Both the position numbers and the translations under genes were made by a program. A stretch of DNA of 64,000 bases from CAIWHR01 sp963786625 (GTDB lineage Bacteria; Pseudomonadota; Gammaproteobacteria; Burkholderiales; Casimicrobiaceae), in the NCBI GenBank assembly GCA_963786625.1, contig CAWAZS010000010.1, positions 248,001 to 312,000 of the forward strand, written 5' to 3'. Below, one piece after another: positions 48,723-56,129 of this stretch (position 1 is its first letter; each line of letters begins with the position of its first letter). The notes beneath the pieces are model-generated. The model was not told where the DNA came from. It made no database searches and worked only from the letters and a program-made list of their open reading frames with translations.

Positions 48723-48812
48723 GCCTAACCCTGCGCTCAACCGGACTCGCCGTACGCGGCTCGTTGCTCGCACGCGTTGGTGGCGGCGAGCCGGTTAGCT
48801 TGACCGTTGGGC
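48723..48812 (+). other. attC site 16 (90 bp, type A variant)
   Basis: R'' GCCTAAC 48723-48729, R' GTTGGGC 48806-48812. Arms CTGCGCTCAACCGGACTCGC and GGCGAGCCGGTTAGCTTG. Confidence 0.9.
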
Positions 48813-48916
48813 CTCACGTCGATCGCATTGGACGCTATCGCTCGCTCCTTTTCGAGGCCGACCAGGCAACACAAAAATGTGCAGCTCCTGCCCCTCGTGG
48901 TGAAGGATAACGAGCC

Positions 48917-49894
48917 ATGAAGTTCAGCACGCTCGCCGTACTGGCCTTTGGAATTACATTGCCGCTTGGCCCCGCCACAGCGCAGCAGGCTGGAAAGGTT
49001 CATCGGATTGGCTATCTCCAGACCGCACCGCGAAATGTCCAGCTTGACCTTATCGAGGCTTTCGAGGGTGGACTTCGCGAGCGCGGCTACGTCATTGGTC
49101 GCAATCTTCTGATCGAGTATCGCTTCGCCGATGGCAAGCTCGAGCGGCTTCCGGAACTGGCAGACGACTTGGTCCGACTTAAAGTCGATGTGATCGTCAC
49201 CGGGGTCAACGCGAACGTCCGAGCCGCGCAGCGCGCGACGACGACAATCCCGATCGTAACGGCCATCTCTTACTACCCCGTAGAGGATGGCCTCGTGGCG
49301 AGTCTCGGGCGTCCGGGCGCAAACGTCACCGGTCTCACCCAGGATTCCGGCGAAGAGGTTGGCAAACGCCTGCAGTTCCTCCGGGAAGTGGTGCCCAAAC
49401 TCACGCGGGTCGCGACGCTCTCAGGGGCAGGGATGTCCCACAACTCAATTGCCGTGAAGAAGATCGAGGGGGCTGCTCGTGCGCTGGGAATAACTGTCTT
49501 ACCCTTTGAGATCCAGGGCGCAGGCGATGTCGAACATACCTTTGCCGAGATCGAACGGTCACGAGCCGAGGGAGTGATTGTCTTAGGCGGACCCATTATC
49601 TATGCTCAGCGGGCCAGCATTATCAGCATCACGACCAAGAAGCGCTTGCCCGCCGTCTGGGATGGTCATCAGGCTGCGTTGGAGGGCGCGCTTATGGCAT
49701 ACGGTGCAGATATTCTCGATCTTTTTCGACGGGCAACAGACTACGTCGATCGCATCCTAAAAGGGGCAAAGCCGGCCGATCTCCCCATGGAACAACCAAC
49801 TAGGTACGTGCTGGCGATCAACCTAAAAACGGCTAGAGCGCTAGGTGTGACGATCCCCCCATCGCTGCTGCTACAGGCCAAGGTAATCGAGTGA
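48917..49894 (+). CDS. Cassette 17: orphan ABC-type periplasmic substrate-binding protein
   Basis: A 325-residue exported protein of the ABC substrate-binding family related to TrpX/YcjN-like type I receptors (PF04392-like). The signal peptide has the core LAVLAFGITLPLGPATA. The mature start KVHRIGYLQTAPRN, LLIEYRFADGKLERLPELAD, RPGANVTGLTQDSGEEVGKR and the ending ARALGVTIPPSLLLQAKVIE are all family blocks. No permease or ATPase is in the array, so it is an orphan receptor. It resembles the product of cassette 29 over its whole length. The gene begins 105 bp inside the cassette. Confidence 0.88.
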   Translation: MKFSTLAVLAFGITLPLGPATAQQAGKVHRIGYLQTAPRNVQLDLIEAFEGGLRERGYVIGRNLLIEYRFADGKLERLPELADDLVRLKVDVIVTGVNANVRAAQRATTTIPIVTAISYYPVEDGLVASLGRPGANVTGLTQDSGEEVGKRLQFLREVVPKLTRVATLSGAGMSHNSIAVKKIEGAARALGITVLPFEIQGAGDVEHTFAEIERSRAEGVIVLGGPIIYAQRASIISITTKKRLPAVWDGHQAALEGALMAYGADILDLFRRATDYVDRILKGAKPADLPMEQPTRYVLAINLKTARALGVTIPPSLLLQAKVIE

Positions 49895-49910
49895 CATCGC
49901 TCAGCATGAG

Positions 49911-50000
49911 GCCCAACCCGGCGGTCAACCGGACGCGCCGGTTTATGGCTTCTACTTGGCTGGCTTCCTGCTGGCGCGCCGGTTACCTTACTCGTTGGGC
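49911..50000 (+). other. attC site 17 (90 bp, type A)
   Basis: R'' GCCCAAC 49911-49917, R' GTTGGGC 49994-50000. Type A arms are present. Confidence 0.92.
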
Positions 50001-50656
50001 AATTGCAGTGACAGTGCATTCTTGTAAAATTCCGCCCGCTATTAGAGGGCGCAGCAGAATCCGCTCACGGGCGGTTGCCTGTGCGGCAACGTCCGAAGAG
50101 GTGAGCCGTGGCCTTCGTCATTGACGTGTGAGACGTGCGAGGCGAAGATCGGTCGCTGGCTGTCGCGGAGGTGCCAACATCATCCAGGAAGGTGCTCCGC
50201 CGACGGCGCCGTTTCCGCTCGGACGAAGCCATGGCCAAGAGCGGAAGTGTTGGTCATTGCCCGCGTGACTCGGCGCGGATCGCCGTTTGCTGGGAACATG
50301 GCGAGAGTCGCGCCATTCAATCATATTTCTGTCGCTGCGGCGTGAGCCAGTGGTCATCGACCAAGGCGCGTCGTGTATTTGCGGCCTGCTCAGCATTGGG
50401 TGGCGGCTTAAGCGGCAATGGGGTCACATCGAACGCTGGCCCGCGATGGCTGGCCAGATTTCGTTTTCGCCGTCCATGACGGCGAGGAAATCGGGCCAAG
50501 ATGTTGTCGCGCATTGCCAAGCATACGGGTCTCGAGCCAAGCAACCTGGTAGTGTCTGCGTCAGCGCGACGCCCAACCCGGCGTTCAACCGGACGGCCGC
50601 CGGCAGAGCTTCAACTCCGGCGGGCGCCGGCGGCGGCCCGCCGCTTATCTGGTACG
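49995..50656 (+). other. Cassette 18: no convincing gene
   Basis: A 662-bp cassette without a credible coding frame. The longest plus-strand frames either run through the attC (50287-50709) or are Arg/Ser/Cys-rich without ribosome site or family (50135-50479). It does carry a promoter-like pair near its start and, at about 50034-50052, a small hairpin (CGCCC/GGGCG). Possible readings are a non-coding RNA, a promoter cassette, or a frameshifted gene. Confidence 0.6.
50003..50030 (+). promoter_or_regulatory. Sigma-70-like promoter at the start of cassette 18
   Basis: TTGCAG (50003-50008) and TAAAAT (50025-50030) are separated by 16 bp, immediately after the core site. It points into the cassette and towards cassette 19. 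The A+T-rich -10 stands out from its surroundings. Confidence 0.55.
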
Positions 50657-50662
50657 TTAGGC
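50571..50662 (+). other. attC site 18 (92 bp)
   Basis: R'' GCCCAAC 50571-50577, R' GTTAGGC 50656-50662. Ends as in type A (GGCGTTCAACCGGACGGCCG), but the inner part is a different G+C-rich hairpin. Confidence 0.88.
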
Positions 50663-50716
50663 GCCATGGAACCTTCCGCCCGAGAGCTACGCCCCCAGTC
50701 GTAAGATGAGAGCATC

Positions 50717-51058
50717 GTGGCCAAATACCTGATCTCTTTCCCAAGCGCGGCGATGGTCGTGCCCGATGGCGAATGGGAGACCGTGGGACGCGACTCGCAC
50801 GCTGTGATCGACGAGGCGAAGGCCGCCGGCGTCTACGTCTTCGGCGGCGGCATCGACGAAGACGTTCCGCCCGCACTTGTCTCGGCCGACGGCGCGGTCG
50901 CCGAGGGTGGATATCCCTGGGCGCCCCCGCTCAACGGCGGCTTCACCGTGCTCGAACTTCGCTCGCGCGAGGAAGCCGTCGCGTGGGCCGCGCGCATCGC
51001 GAAGGCTTGCCGCTGTAACCAAGAGCTGCGCGTCTTCCAGTTCGACCCGCAGTCCTGA
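50717..51058 (+). CDS. Cassette 19: YCII-family (DGPF-domain) protein
   Basis: A 113-residue protein of the YCII/DGPF fold, starting at GTG 50717 (AKYLISFPSAAMVVPDGEWE). Matching features are the central strand-helix VIDEAKAAGVYVFGGGIDED, the segment LNGGFTVLELRSREEAVAWA and the closing helix ARIAKACRCNQELRVFQFDP. YCII proteins are small alpha+beta barrel enzymes or sigma-factor-associated proteins; no activity is assigned. Its G+C content is higher than that of most cassettes. Confidence 0.85.
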   Translation: MAKYLISFPSAAMVVPDGEWETVGRDSHAVIDEAKAAGVYVFGGGIDEDVPPALVSADGAVAEGGYPWAPPLNGGFTVLELRSREEAVAWAARIAKACRCNQELRVFQFDPQS

Positions 51059-51095
51059 AGTGGAGCTCCGCCACCAATCGCGCCGGAGCGATGAC

Positions 51096-51173
51096 GCCTA
51101 ACCCCTCCATCGAGGCGACGTCCCAAAGCCCGCTTCGCGCGCTTTGCGCCGCGCCTCATGTCGAACGTTGGGC
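51096..51173 (+). other. attC site 19 (78 bp)
   Basis: R'' GCCTAAC 51096-51102, R' GTTGGGC 51167-51173. Arms CCCTCCATCGAGGCGACG and GCGCCTCATGTCGAACG; a sequence type of its own. Confidence 0.88.
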
Positions 51174-51200
51174 CGACATCCAAAGTAGTGAGAGGGAATC

Positions 51201-51839
51201 ATGAGCAAAGTATTCGTTAACATCGGGCTCAGTCTTGACGGCTACATGGCACCGGAAGGAATGACCATGGAAAATTGGGACAAGCCTGAGTACAAGGACT
51301 GGGGCGCAAAGTGGGGTGCGCTGATGGGCTGGATCTTAAATCTGCAGTACTTCCGCGAGAACCTCAAGCTCGGACCAGGAGGAGAGAGCGGTCCGGTCAA
51401 TGACATGCTTCGTAACACAACGGAGCGCATCGGTGCCAACATCATGGGCAAGCGAATGTTCGACCAGGGCGAGCGCGCTTGGCCAGAGGAAGCTCCGTTT
51501 CACACACCGGTCTATGTTCTGACCCACGAGAAGCGCGAACCTTGGGTTCGTCCGGGTGGGACGACGTTCCACTTCATCAATGAGGGACCTGAACGCGCCC
51601 TTGAGCTGGCTCGGGCGTCTGCGGGGAATCGTGATATTCGCATCGCGGGCGGCGCGGATGTGATCCAGCAGTACCTAAACCTGGGTGTCATCGATGAACT
51701 GGAAATCGCCCTGGCGCCAGTGCTGTTCGGTGGTGGGAGGCGCCTATTCGAGAACCTACGCGAGCAGGTGCCGCAGTTTCGAATTGCAAAGGTAGTTGAT
51801 AGTTCAGCCGCTACACACTTGCGATATGTGCGTGAGTAA
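51201..51839 (+). CDS. Cassette 20: RibD C-terminal-domain (dihydrofolate-reductase-like) protein
   Basis: A 212-residue NADPH-type reductase of the RibD-C/DHFR superfamily. It opens KVFVNIGLSLDGYMAPEGMT, has IMGKRMFDQGERAWPEE, the cofactor loop RIAGGADVIQQYLNLGVIDE and ELEIALAPVLFGGGRRLFEN. Such genes are often annotated as dihydrofolate reductase family, but they are not the DfrA or DfrB enzymes of mobile integrons and no trimethoprim phenotype should be inferred. A ribosome site (GAGAGGG) precedes ATG 51201. Confidence 0.9.
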   Translation: MSKVFVNIGLSLDGYMAPEGMTMENWDKPEYKDWGAKWGALMGWILNLQYFRENLKLGPGGESGPVNDMLRNTTERIGANIMGKRMFDQGERAWPEEAPFHTPVYVLTHEKREPWVRPGGTTFHFINEGPERALELARASAGNRDIRIAGGADVIQQYLNLGVIDELEIALAPVLFGGGRRLFENLREQVPQFRIAKVVDSSAATHLRYVRE

Positions 51840-51844
51840 GGACG

Positions 51845-51908
51845 GCCTAACAATCGGTTCCAGCGGACGGTCCGCTGCGCGGCCCGCTGCTGAACCGGAG
51901 CGTTAGGC
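51845..51908 (+). other. attC site 20 (64 bp, short type)
   Basis: R'' GCCTAAC 51845-51851, R' GTTAGGC 51902-51908. Arms CGGTTCCAGCGGACGG and CCGCTGCTGAACCGG. Confidence 0.9.
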
Positions 51909-51939
51909 CGCACAACTGGCTCGCGGCGCAACACCACCA

Positions 51940-52482
51940 ATGAGTTCATTCACAATTCGTCGAGCAGCACTTTCCGATGCCTCGGCGCTTGCCGAACTTG
52001 CCGCGCGCACGTTCACAGAAACCTTCGCTGCCGACAACAGCCCGGAGGATCTCGACGCGCACCTTCGCTCCTCCTATGGCGTGGCCCAGCAAACAGCCGA
52101 GCTCGAAGATCGAGATGTCATAACCCTGCTGGCCTTTCAGGGCGAAGAACTTGCCGGCTTCGCACAGGTCCGACGCAAGTCGGCGCCAGGCTGCGTAATC
52201 GGTGAGCACCCCATTGAACTCCATCGCTTCTACTTGACACGGTCTGCGCACGGCACCGGATTGGCGGCACCGCTCATGCATGCGGCACGCGCGGCCGCCC
52301 AAGAGCTTGAAGGCCTGCATATGTGGCTCGGGGTCTGGGAGCGCAACCCACGAGCAATCGCCTTCTACATCAAGTCAGGCTTTGTGGAGGTTGGCAGCCA
52401 TGTCTTCATAGTCGGTAACGACCGACAGACAGACTTGGTGCTGGTCAGCTCCCTGTCTGATCATGTGGCAACTGCCGCCTGA
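51940..52482 (+). CDS. Cassette 21: GNAT-family N-acetyltransferase
   Basis: A 180-residue GNAT enzyme that would use acetyl-CoA to acetylate an amine. It starts SSFTIRRAALSDASALAELA, has the strand LLAFQGEELAGFAQVRRK, the acetyl-CoA-binding region HRFYLTRSAHGTGLAAPLMH and the closing WLGVWERNPRAIAFYIKSGF followed by VEVG. The P-loop Q/RxxGxG is slightly degenerate (SAHGTG). The acceptor is unknown; known aminoglycoside acetyltransferase motifs are not evident. ATG 51940 lies 37 bp behind the core site. Confidence 0.9.
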   Translation: MSSFTIRRAALSDASALAELAARTFTETFAADNSPEDLDAHLRSSYGVAQQTAELEDRDVITLLAFQGEELAGFAQVRRKSAPGCVIGEHPIELHRFYLTRSAHGTGLAAPLMHAARAAAQELEGLHMWLGVWERNPRAIAFYIKSGFVEVGSHVFIVGNDRQTDLVLVSSLSDHVATAA

Positions 52483-52602
52483 CCCTTCGCTCAAGTGGAC
52501 TCGCAACGGCATGGCACTTGGCCCGCCGGCCGGTGTGGTTCATCATCCGTCGAGCGGGTCAAGCGCCACACTGGTGCTCGCCCCTCAGCTCATACGCTAG
52601 GC
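52477..52602 (+). other. attC site 21 (126 bp, long type)
   Basis: R'' GCCTGAC 52477-52483, R' GCTAGGC 52596-52602 (T to C at the second core base). Arms CTTCGCTCAAGTGGACTCGC and CCTCAGCTCATACG; inner part long. The non-canonical R' makes the boundary less certain. Confidence 0.75.
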
Positions 52603-52612
52603 CACCACGCCG

Positions 52613-52894
52613 ATGATCACCCTGGAGAAGCTGAGGACATACCACGAGTTTAATGGCGACATCGACGGCTGGGCGCGCGCGTCGAGGGGCAAGGTCAAGT
52701 CGTTCATGACCGACGCAGACTGGCATCTGATCGATGAGTTGCTCATGGGACTTACCACAGTTGGCACTGGCCTTGCATCGCCATCCTTTGTGCAGGAAAT
52801 TGAAACCAAGTTGCTCGCGTCTACGAGCGACGAAGCTACTCGCTCTTCACTGCGCGCGCTTGTAGTGCAGCAGGTGCAGAACAGTGCGGCCTAA
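52613..52894 (+). CDS. Cassette 22: hypothetical protein of 93 residues
   Basis: Starts MITLEKLRTYHEFNGDIDGW 10 bp after the core site; all-helical by appearance, with the segments RGKVKSFMTDADWHLIDELL and FVQEIETKLLASTSDEATRS. No signal sequence, membrane helix or Cys. I recognise no family. Probably a small soluble protein. Composition is typical of the array (moderate G+C). Confidence 0.68.
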   Translation: MITLEKLRTYHEFNGDIDGWARASRGKVKSFMTDADWHLIDELLMGLTTVGTGLASPSFVQEIETKLLASTSDEATRSSLRALVVQQVQNSAA

Positions 52895-52978
52895 CCGGGC
52901 GGTCAGCCGGACGCGCCGGTTTATGGATTCTACTTGGCGAAAGTCCGTGCGGCGCGCCGGTTACCTTGGACGGTAGGC
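52889..52978 (+). other. attC site 22 (90 bp, type A)
   Basis: R'' GCCTAAC 52889-52895, R' GGTAGGC 52972-52978 (second core base G). Type A arms are present (GGTCAGCCGGACGCGCCGG; GGCGCGCCGGTTACC). Confidence 0.88.
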
Positions 52979-53054
52979 CGCACAAAACCCACCCATCGCC
53001 GCGCTACGTCAAGGGCTGCGACGGCCGACTGCAGATGCGCAAGAGGAGGACTGA

Positions 53055-53450
53055 ATGCTTCATGGTTCCTGTCACTGTGGTTCAGTCAACTGGGACTGGA
53101 CGCACGAAGTCCTCCCTGAAGGCGCCACGGCCTGCAACTGCACCGTCTGCCGCCGATATGGAGTGCTTTGGATCTACGACTTCGAAGGCGAGGGAATCAC
53201 AGTCTCGGGACAAACCCAGTCGTACATTCGAGGCAAGGGCGTTGAGTTTCACTTCTGCCCCAAGTGCGGCTGTGTCGCCTTCTGGCGTGGTCAGCAGCTC
53301 ACGCCGGAGGGCAAGCGGCGCATCGCGGTCAATCTGCGACTGACCGAGCCTGAACCCATCGCTCGCATACCGATCGACCACTTCGATGGTCTAGACAAGT
53401 TTGAAGACCTGCCACGAGACGGCAAGTGCGTTGCAGACATGTGGTTTTAG
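53055..53450 (+). CDS. Cassette 23: GFA/CENP-V-type zinc protein
   Basis: A 131-residue protein of the glutathione-dependent formaldehyde-activating (GFA) family. Zinc ligands are seen in the pattern HGSCHCGSV (Cys-x-Cys), then ACNCTVCRRYG (Cys-x-x-Cys type), and FHFCPKCGCVAFW (Cys-x-x-Cys-x-Cys). Glycine-rich strands connect them. Family members bind two zinc ions; enzymatic activity on S-hydroxymethylglutathione is documented for few, so the role stays open. ATG 53055 follows AAGAGGAGGACTGA, a good ribosome site. Confidence 0.9.
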   Translation: MLHGSCHCGSVNWDWTHEVLPEGATACNCTVCRRYGVLWIYDFEGEGITVSGQTQSYIRGKGVEFHFCPKCGCVAFWRGQQLTPEGKRRIAVNLRLTEPEPIARIPIDHFDGLDKFEDLPRDGKCVADMWF

Positions 53451-53475
53451 ATCAGTCCGTAGCACCGAGAGTGCG

Positions 53476-53604
53476 GCCTAACCCCTCGCTCAAGCGGAGC
53501 GCCAACGGCAGGCCACCAGGCCCGGTCTGGCGGTACGCGGTACATTTTCGCTGGCCCGGGCGTGGCGTCCTGCCGTCGTCGCCCGCTTCGCTCGAACGTT
53601 AGGC
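53476..53604 (+). other. attC site 23 (129 bp, longest)
   Basis: R'' GCCTAAC 53476-53482, R' GTTAGGC 53598-53604. Arms CCCTCGCTCAAGCGGAGCGC and CCCGCTTCGCTCGAACG, with a long inner palindrome around CAGGCCCGGTC and GGCCCGGGCGTGG. Confidence 0.88.
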
Positions 53605-53629
53605 ATGGACACCCACTGCGAGGCAGATC

Positions 53630-54139
53630 ATGAGTACTGAAGCAACTCACGCTTTGCACGCAGCCGCCATTGGCCTTGGCGCGACTCTGTTCATGGACCT
53701 TTGCGCACTGGTCCTGAAGCGCGCCTTCAGCATCGCTTTGCCCAACTATTGTTTAGTCGGCCGCTGGTTTTGCCACATGCCCCAAGGCACGTTCACGCAT
53801 GCGAGTATCGCCAACGCCTCGCAAAAACCTCTCGAATGCGCGGTGGGCTGGATCTCCCACTATATCGTTGGTGCCATTTACGCGCTCATTCTCGTGGCCC
53901 TCGTTTCCGATAGCTGGCTTGCGCGGCCCACCTTGTCACCCGCCTTGCTCTTCGGCGTGTGCACGGTACTCGTCCCATTTCTCATCATGCACCCCTCATT
54001 CGGACTTGGCATCGCGGCATCCAGAACGCCCGATCCGACGCAGGCCCGGCTCAGAAGTCTCATGGCGCACACGGCGTTCGGGGTTGGGCTATATGTTTGC
54101 GCGGTTGGCCTGAGCCGCGCGCTGCCGGTTCTTGCCTGA
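53630..54139 (+). CDS. Cassette 24: DUF2938-like membrane protein
   Basis: A 169-residue membrane protein with four hydrophobic helices. The N-terminal helix AAAIGLGATLFMDLCALVLK, the following RAFSIALPNYCLVGRWFCHM-PQG and the loop VGWISHYIVGAIYALILVAL are characteristic of DUF2938, a family of predicted inner-membrane proteins seen beside stress genes. Its last part carries DPTQARLRSLMAHTAFGVGL. Function unknown. ATG 53630 is 26 bp into the cassette. Confidence 0.85.
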   Translation: MSTEATHALHAAAIGLGATLFMDLCALVLKRAFSIALPNYCLVGRWFCHMPQGTFTHASIANASQKPLECAVGWISHYIVGAIYALILVALVSDSWLARPTLSPALLFGVCTVLVPFLIMHPSFGLGIAASRTPDPTQARLRSLMAHTAFGVGLYVCAVGLSRALPVLA

Positions 54140-54223
54140 CCTTCCGGTCAACCGGACGCGCCGATCAGTGACTTCTGCCTGGCGAAAGTCCGTGCGGTGC
54201 GCCGTTTACCTTGCACGTTGGAC
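54134..54223 (+). other. attC site 24 (90 bp, type A)
   Basis: R'' GCCTGAC 54134-54140, R' GTTGGAC 54217-54223. Type A arms with minor changes (CCGGTCAACCGGACGCGCCG; GTGCGCCGTTTACC). Confidence 0.9.
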
Positions 54224-54232
54224 GGCACAGGC

Positions 54233-54694
54233 ATGAGTTCAACCCGCATCAGCCAGCACATAAAAGCGCCCCGCGCGAGCGTCTATCGCGCGCTTCTCGA
54301 TCCACGCGCGGTCGCAATCTGGAGAGTGCCCACTGGAATGACCTGTTACGTGCACGCGTTCGACGCTCGCGAAGGTGGCTCATTCCGAATCTCACTGACT
54401 TACGACGAACCCACTGGTGCCGGCAAGACGACCGCACATACAGACACGTATCACGGTCAGTTCGCGAAGCTCGTGCCTAATGAGCGGGTTGTCGAAGTGG
54501 ATGAGTTCGAAACGGAAGATCCCGCCCTGCGCGGCGAGATGACCATCACCATCACGCTCGCGGATGCCGATGGCGGTACCAACCTTCTCGCCGTGCACGA
54601 TGGACTGCCGCCCGGCGTCTCAACGGCCGACAATGAGACCGGCTGGCGGATGGCGCTTGCGAAACTTGCCGCGTTCGTCGAGACAGGCGGCTGA
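54233..54694 (+). CDS. Cassette 25: SRPBCC (AHSA1-like) protein
   Basis: A 153-residue START/Bet-v1-like ligand-binding domain protein. It begins STRISQHIKAPRASVYRALL, has DPRAVAIWRVPTGMTCYVHA and FDAREGGSFRISLTYDEPTG, then ERVVEVDEFETEDPALRGEM and TITLADADGGTNLLAVHDGL, the AHSA1-type order. Such proteins bind hydrophobic ligands or act as small stress proteins. ATG 54233 is used; an earlier ATG at 54197 would fall inside the attC. Confidence 0.88.
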   Translation: MSSTRISQHIKAPRASVYRALLDPRAVAIWRVPTGMTCYVHAFDAREGGSFRISLTYDEPTGAGKTTAHTDTYHGQFAKLVPNERVVEVDEFETEDPALRGEMTITITLADADGGTNLLAVHDGLPPGVSTADNETGWRMALAKLAAFVETGG

Positions 54695-54780
54695 AACGTG
54701 CCGTCCAGCGAGGCGTTCCACCCGACGCCACTGCCGCCGCTCCGCGCCGTCAGGGCCGCGGGTTAGCTTGGGCGTTGGGC
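54690..54780 (+). other. attC site 25 (about 91 bp, degenerate R'')
   Basis: R' GTTGGGC 54774-54780 is clear. The R'' end is weak; GCTGAAAC at 54690-54697 is the best candidate. Arms CGTCCAGCGAGGCG and GCGGGTTAGCTTGGGC are not well paired, so this site may be decayed. Confidence 0.6.
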
Positions 54781-54827
54781 GTCATCATGTTGCACATCGG
54801 CGCCGCGAATGAAAGGAGGGCCGAATC

Positions 54828-55232
54828 ATGCCTGCTATGAACGCTGTGGTCACCACGGATACCCTGCAGGCCTTTGCCGATGCGTGGAATCGCCATGATG
54901 CCGATGCCCTGATGTCCTTCATGACGGACGATTGCGTCTTCGAAGCATCGGCGGGCTCTGCGGTCTGCGGCACGCGATATGCCGGCTTTGAGTCGGTGCG
55001 GGCCGGCTTTGCGGAGGTTTGGGCAAACTTCCCCGACGCCCACTGGGGCAACGCACGACATTTTGTCGTGGGCGACCGTGGAGTATCGGAGTGGACGTTC
55101 ACGGGAACCCGCAGCGATGGCACGCACGTCGAAGTCCATGGTTGTGACCTGTTCACCTTTCGAGATGGCAAGATCGCCCTGAAGAACTCCTACCGCAAAA
55201 ACCGTCCACCACTCGCTGGCACTCATCGGTGA
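54828..55232 (+). CDS. Cassette 26: SnoaL/NTF2-like protein
   Basis: A 134-residue nuclear-transport-factor-2-like protein. The helix TLQAFADAWNRHDADALMSF with MTDDCVFEASAG, then FESVRAGFAEVWANFPDAHW and the strand pair RGVSEWTFTGTRSDGTHVEV, HGCDLFTFRDGKIALKNSYR fit SnoaL-like polyketide cyclase/isomerase folds. An AAAGGAGGG ribosome site lies before ATG 54828. A truncated cupin gene follows in the same cassette without an attC between them. Confidence 0.85.
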   Translation: MPAMNAVVTTDTLQAFADAWNRHDADALMSFMTDDCVFEASAGSAVCGTRYAGFESVRAGFAEVWANFPDAHWGNARHFVVGDRGVSEWTFTGTRSDGTHVEVHGCDLFTFRDGKIALKNSYRKNRPPLAGTHR

Positions 55233-55399
55233 GTGATTAGCAATGAAACCGGTCGCGCCTGATGCGCAGCGTCAGGCCCCGCAAGTCGAGTTCCGGAGGT
55301 ACTCTGAGTCAGGTGTTCGAGGCTGCAAAGCGTTTGTTGACGACGTCGAGGCGCCGCGGCGGATTGAAACTCGTCGAGCCGGTGAGAAAGGAACTCATC

Positions 55400-55625
55400 A
55401 TGCGCATATCCAAGGAGCAGATTCCCGCCAAGATCAATGTCCCCGGCGCCGGCGCGCGTGTCGCGACCGACTTCGGCGATGCGACCGGCTTCGGCAAGAT
55501 GGGAGGCGAGTACTTCTCCCTCGGCGCGGGCACTGACATTGCGCCGCTCCTGAAGGGGCTCAAGGACGACACCAGCCACGCGCCGCATTGGGGCTACATG
55601 CCGCCGCACAACTTGTACGTTAGGC
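55400..55625 (+). pseudogene. Cassette 26: truncated cupin-domain gene joined to an attC remnant
   Basis: ATG 55400 (with GAAAGGA upstream) starts MRISKEQIPAKINVPGAGAR and continues FGDATGFGKMGGEYFSLGAG, DTSHAPHWGYM. This is the N-terminal half of a small cupin family in which the next part would be a VVTY..G beta barrel half. Instead the sequence jumps to CACAACTTGTACGTTAGGC, the end of an attC, and the frame runs into cassette 27 up to 55687. The R'' and most of the attC are missing. A deletion that fused a gene interior with an attC end explains this. Confidence 0.72.
55619..55625 (+). other. Residual core site closing cassette 26
   Basis: GTTAGGC with the preceding CAACTTGTAC resembles the right arm of type A/B attC sites, but no left arm is found. 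It marks the start of cassette 27. On its own it should be a poor substrate for the integrase. Confidence 0.7.
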
Positions 55626-55716
55626 GGCCCTCGGCACCGTCCCACAGCATTCTTGCGGGATTGGTAGCGCAATCCCAACCGCGGTAATCTCTCTCGACCA
55701 CAAGGTTCATCTTCCC

Positions 55717-56010
55717 ATGCCCAAAGCGTATTGGATTGCCGCGTATCGCTCTGTGCGCGACCCCGAGGCTCTCGCCGCTTATGCGAAGCTCGCCCTTCCC
55801 GCGCTTCAGAAGGCCGGCGCGCGGATACTTGCGCGCGGGAACCCCGCGCAGGTGTACGACGACGGTCTCGACCAACGCACCGTGCTAATCGAATTCGACA
55901 GCGTCGCACAAGCGGTCGCCGCGCACGACAGTCCGGGGTACCAGGAAGCACTCCGCGTATTGGGCAACGCGGTGGATCGGGACTTGCGCATTATCGAGGC
56001 TATCGACTAA
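55717..56010 (+). CDS. Cassette 27: DUF1330 family protein
   Basis: A 97-residue ferredoxin-like alpha+beta protein of the DUF1330 family. It starts MPKAYWIAAYRSVRDPEALA, has ALPALQKAGARILARGNPAQ and the strand RTVLIEFDSVAQAVAAHDSP followed by GYQEALRVLGNAVDRDLRII, the usual order. Function is unknown, although the fold is shared with small monooxygenases. ATG 55717 lies 97 bp behind the core site. Confidence 0.9.
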   Translation: MPKAYWIAAYRSVRDPEALAAYAKLALPALQKAGARILARGNPAQVYDDGLDQRTVLIEFDSVAQAVAAHDSPGYQEALRVLGNAVDRDLRIIEAID

Positions 56011-56031
56011 GCCACAACCGAATGGCGCACC

Positions 56032-56113
56032 GCCTGACCAATCGCTCGACGCGGACGCCTGCCGGCGGGGCTCCGCCTCCGCGGCAGTTTCCGGTCAGAT
56101 TGTTGCGATAGGC
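56032..56113 (+). other. attC site 27 (82 bp)
   Basis: R'' GCCTGAC 56032-56038, R' GATAGGC 56107-56113 (non-canonical second base). Arms AATCGCTCGACGCGGACGCC and TTTCCGGTCAGATTGTTGCG. Confidence 0.72.
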
Positions 56114-56129
56114 CGCAGGACGGCGACCC

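Noticed and set aside
50287..50709. 140-residue frame through the end of cassette 18
   Set aside because: It reads through the whole attC and into the next cassette leader, has no ribosome site and shows no family resemblance.
51201..51839. Trimethoprim-resistance (dfr) cassette
   Set aside because: The product is of the RibD C-terminal-domain group, not DfrA or DfrB; the family label alone does not support resistance.
55257..55277. Short palindrome GCCTGA...TCAGGC between the SnoaL-like and cupin genes as an attC
   Set aside because: At 21 bp it is far shorter than any functional attC and lacks inner arms; it is at most a decayed fragment or a chance hairpin.
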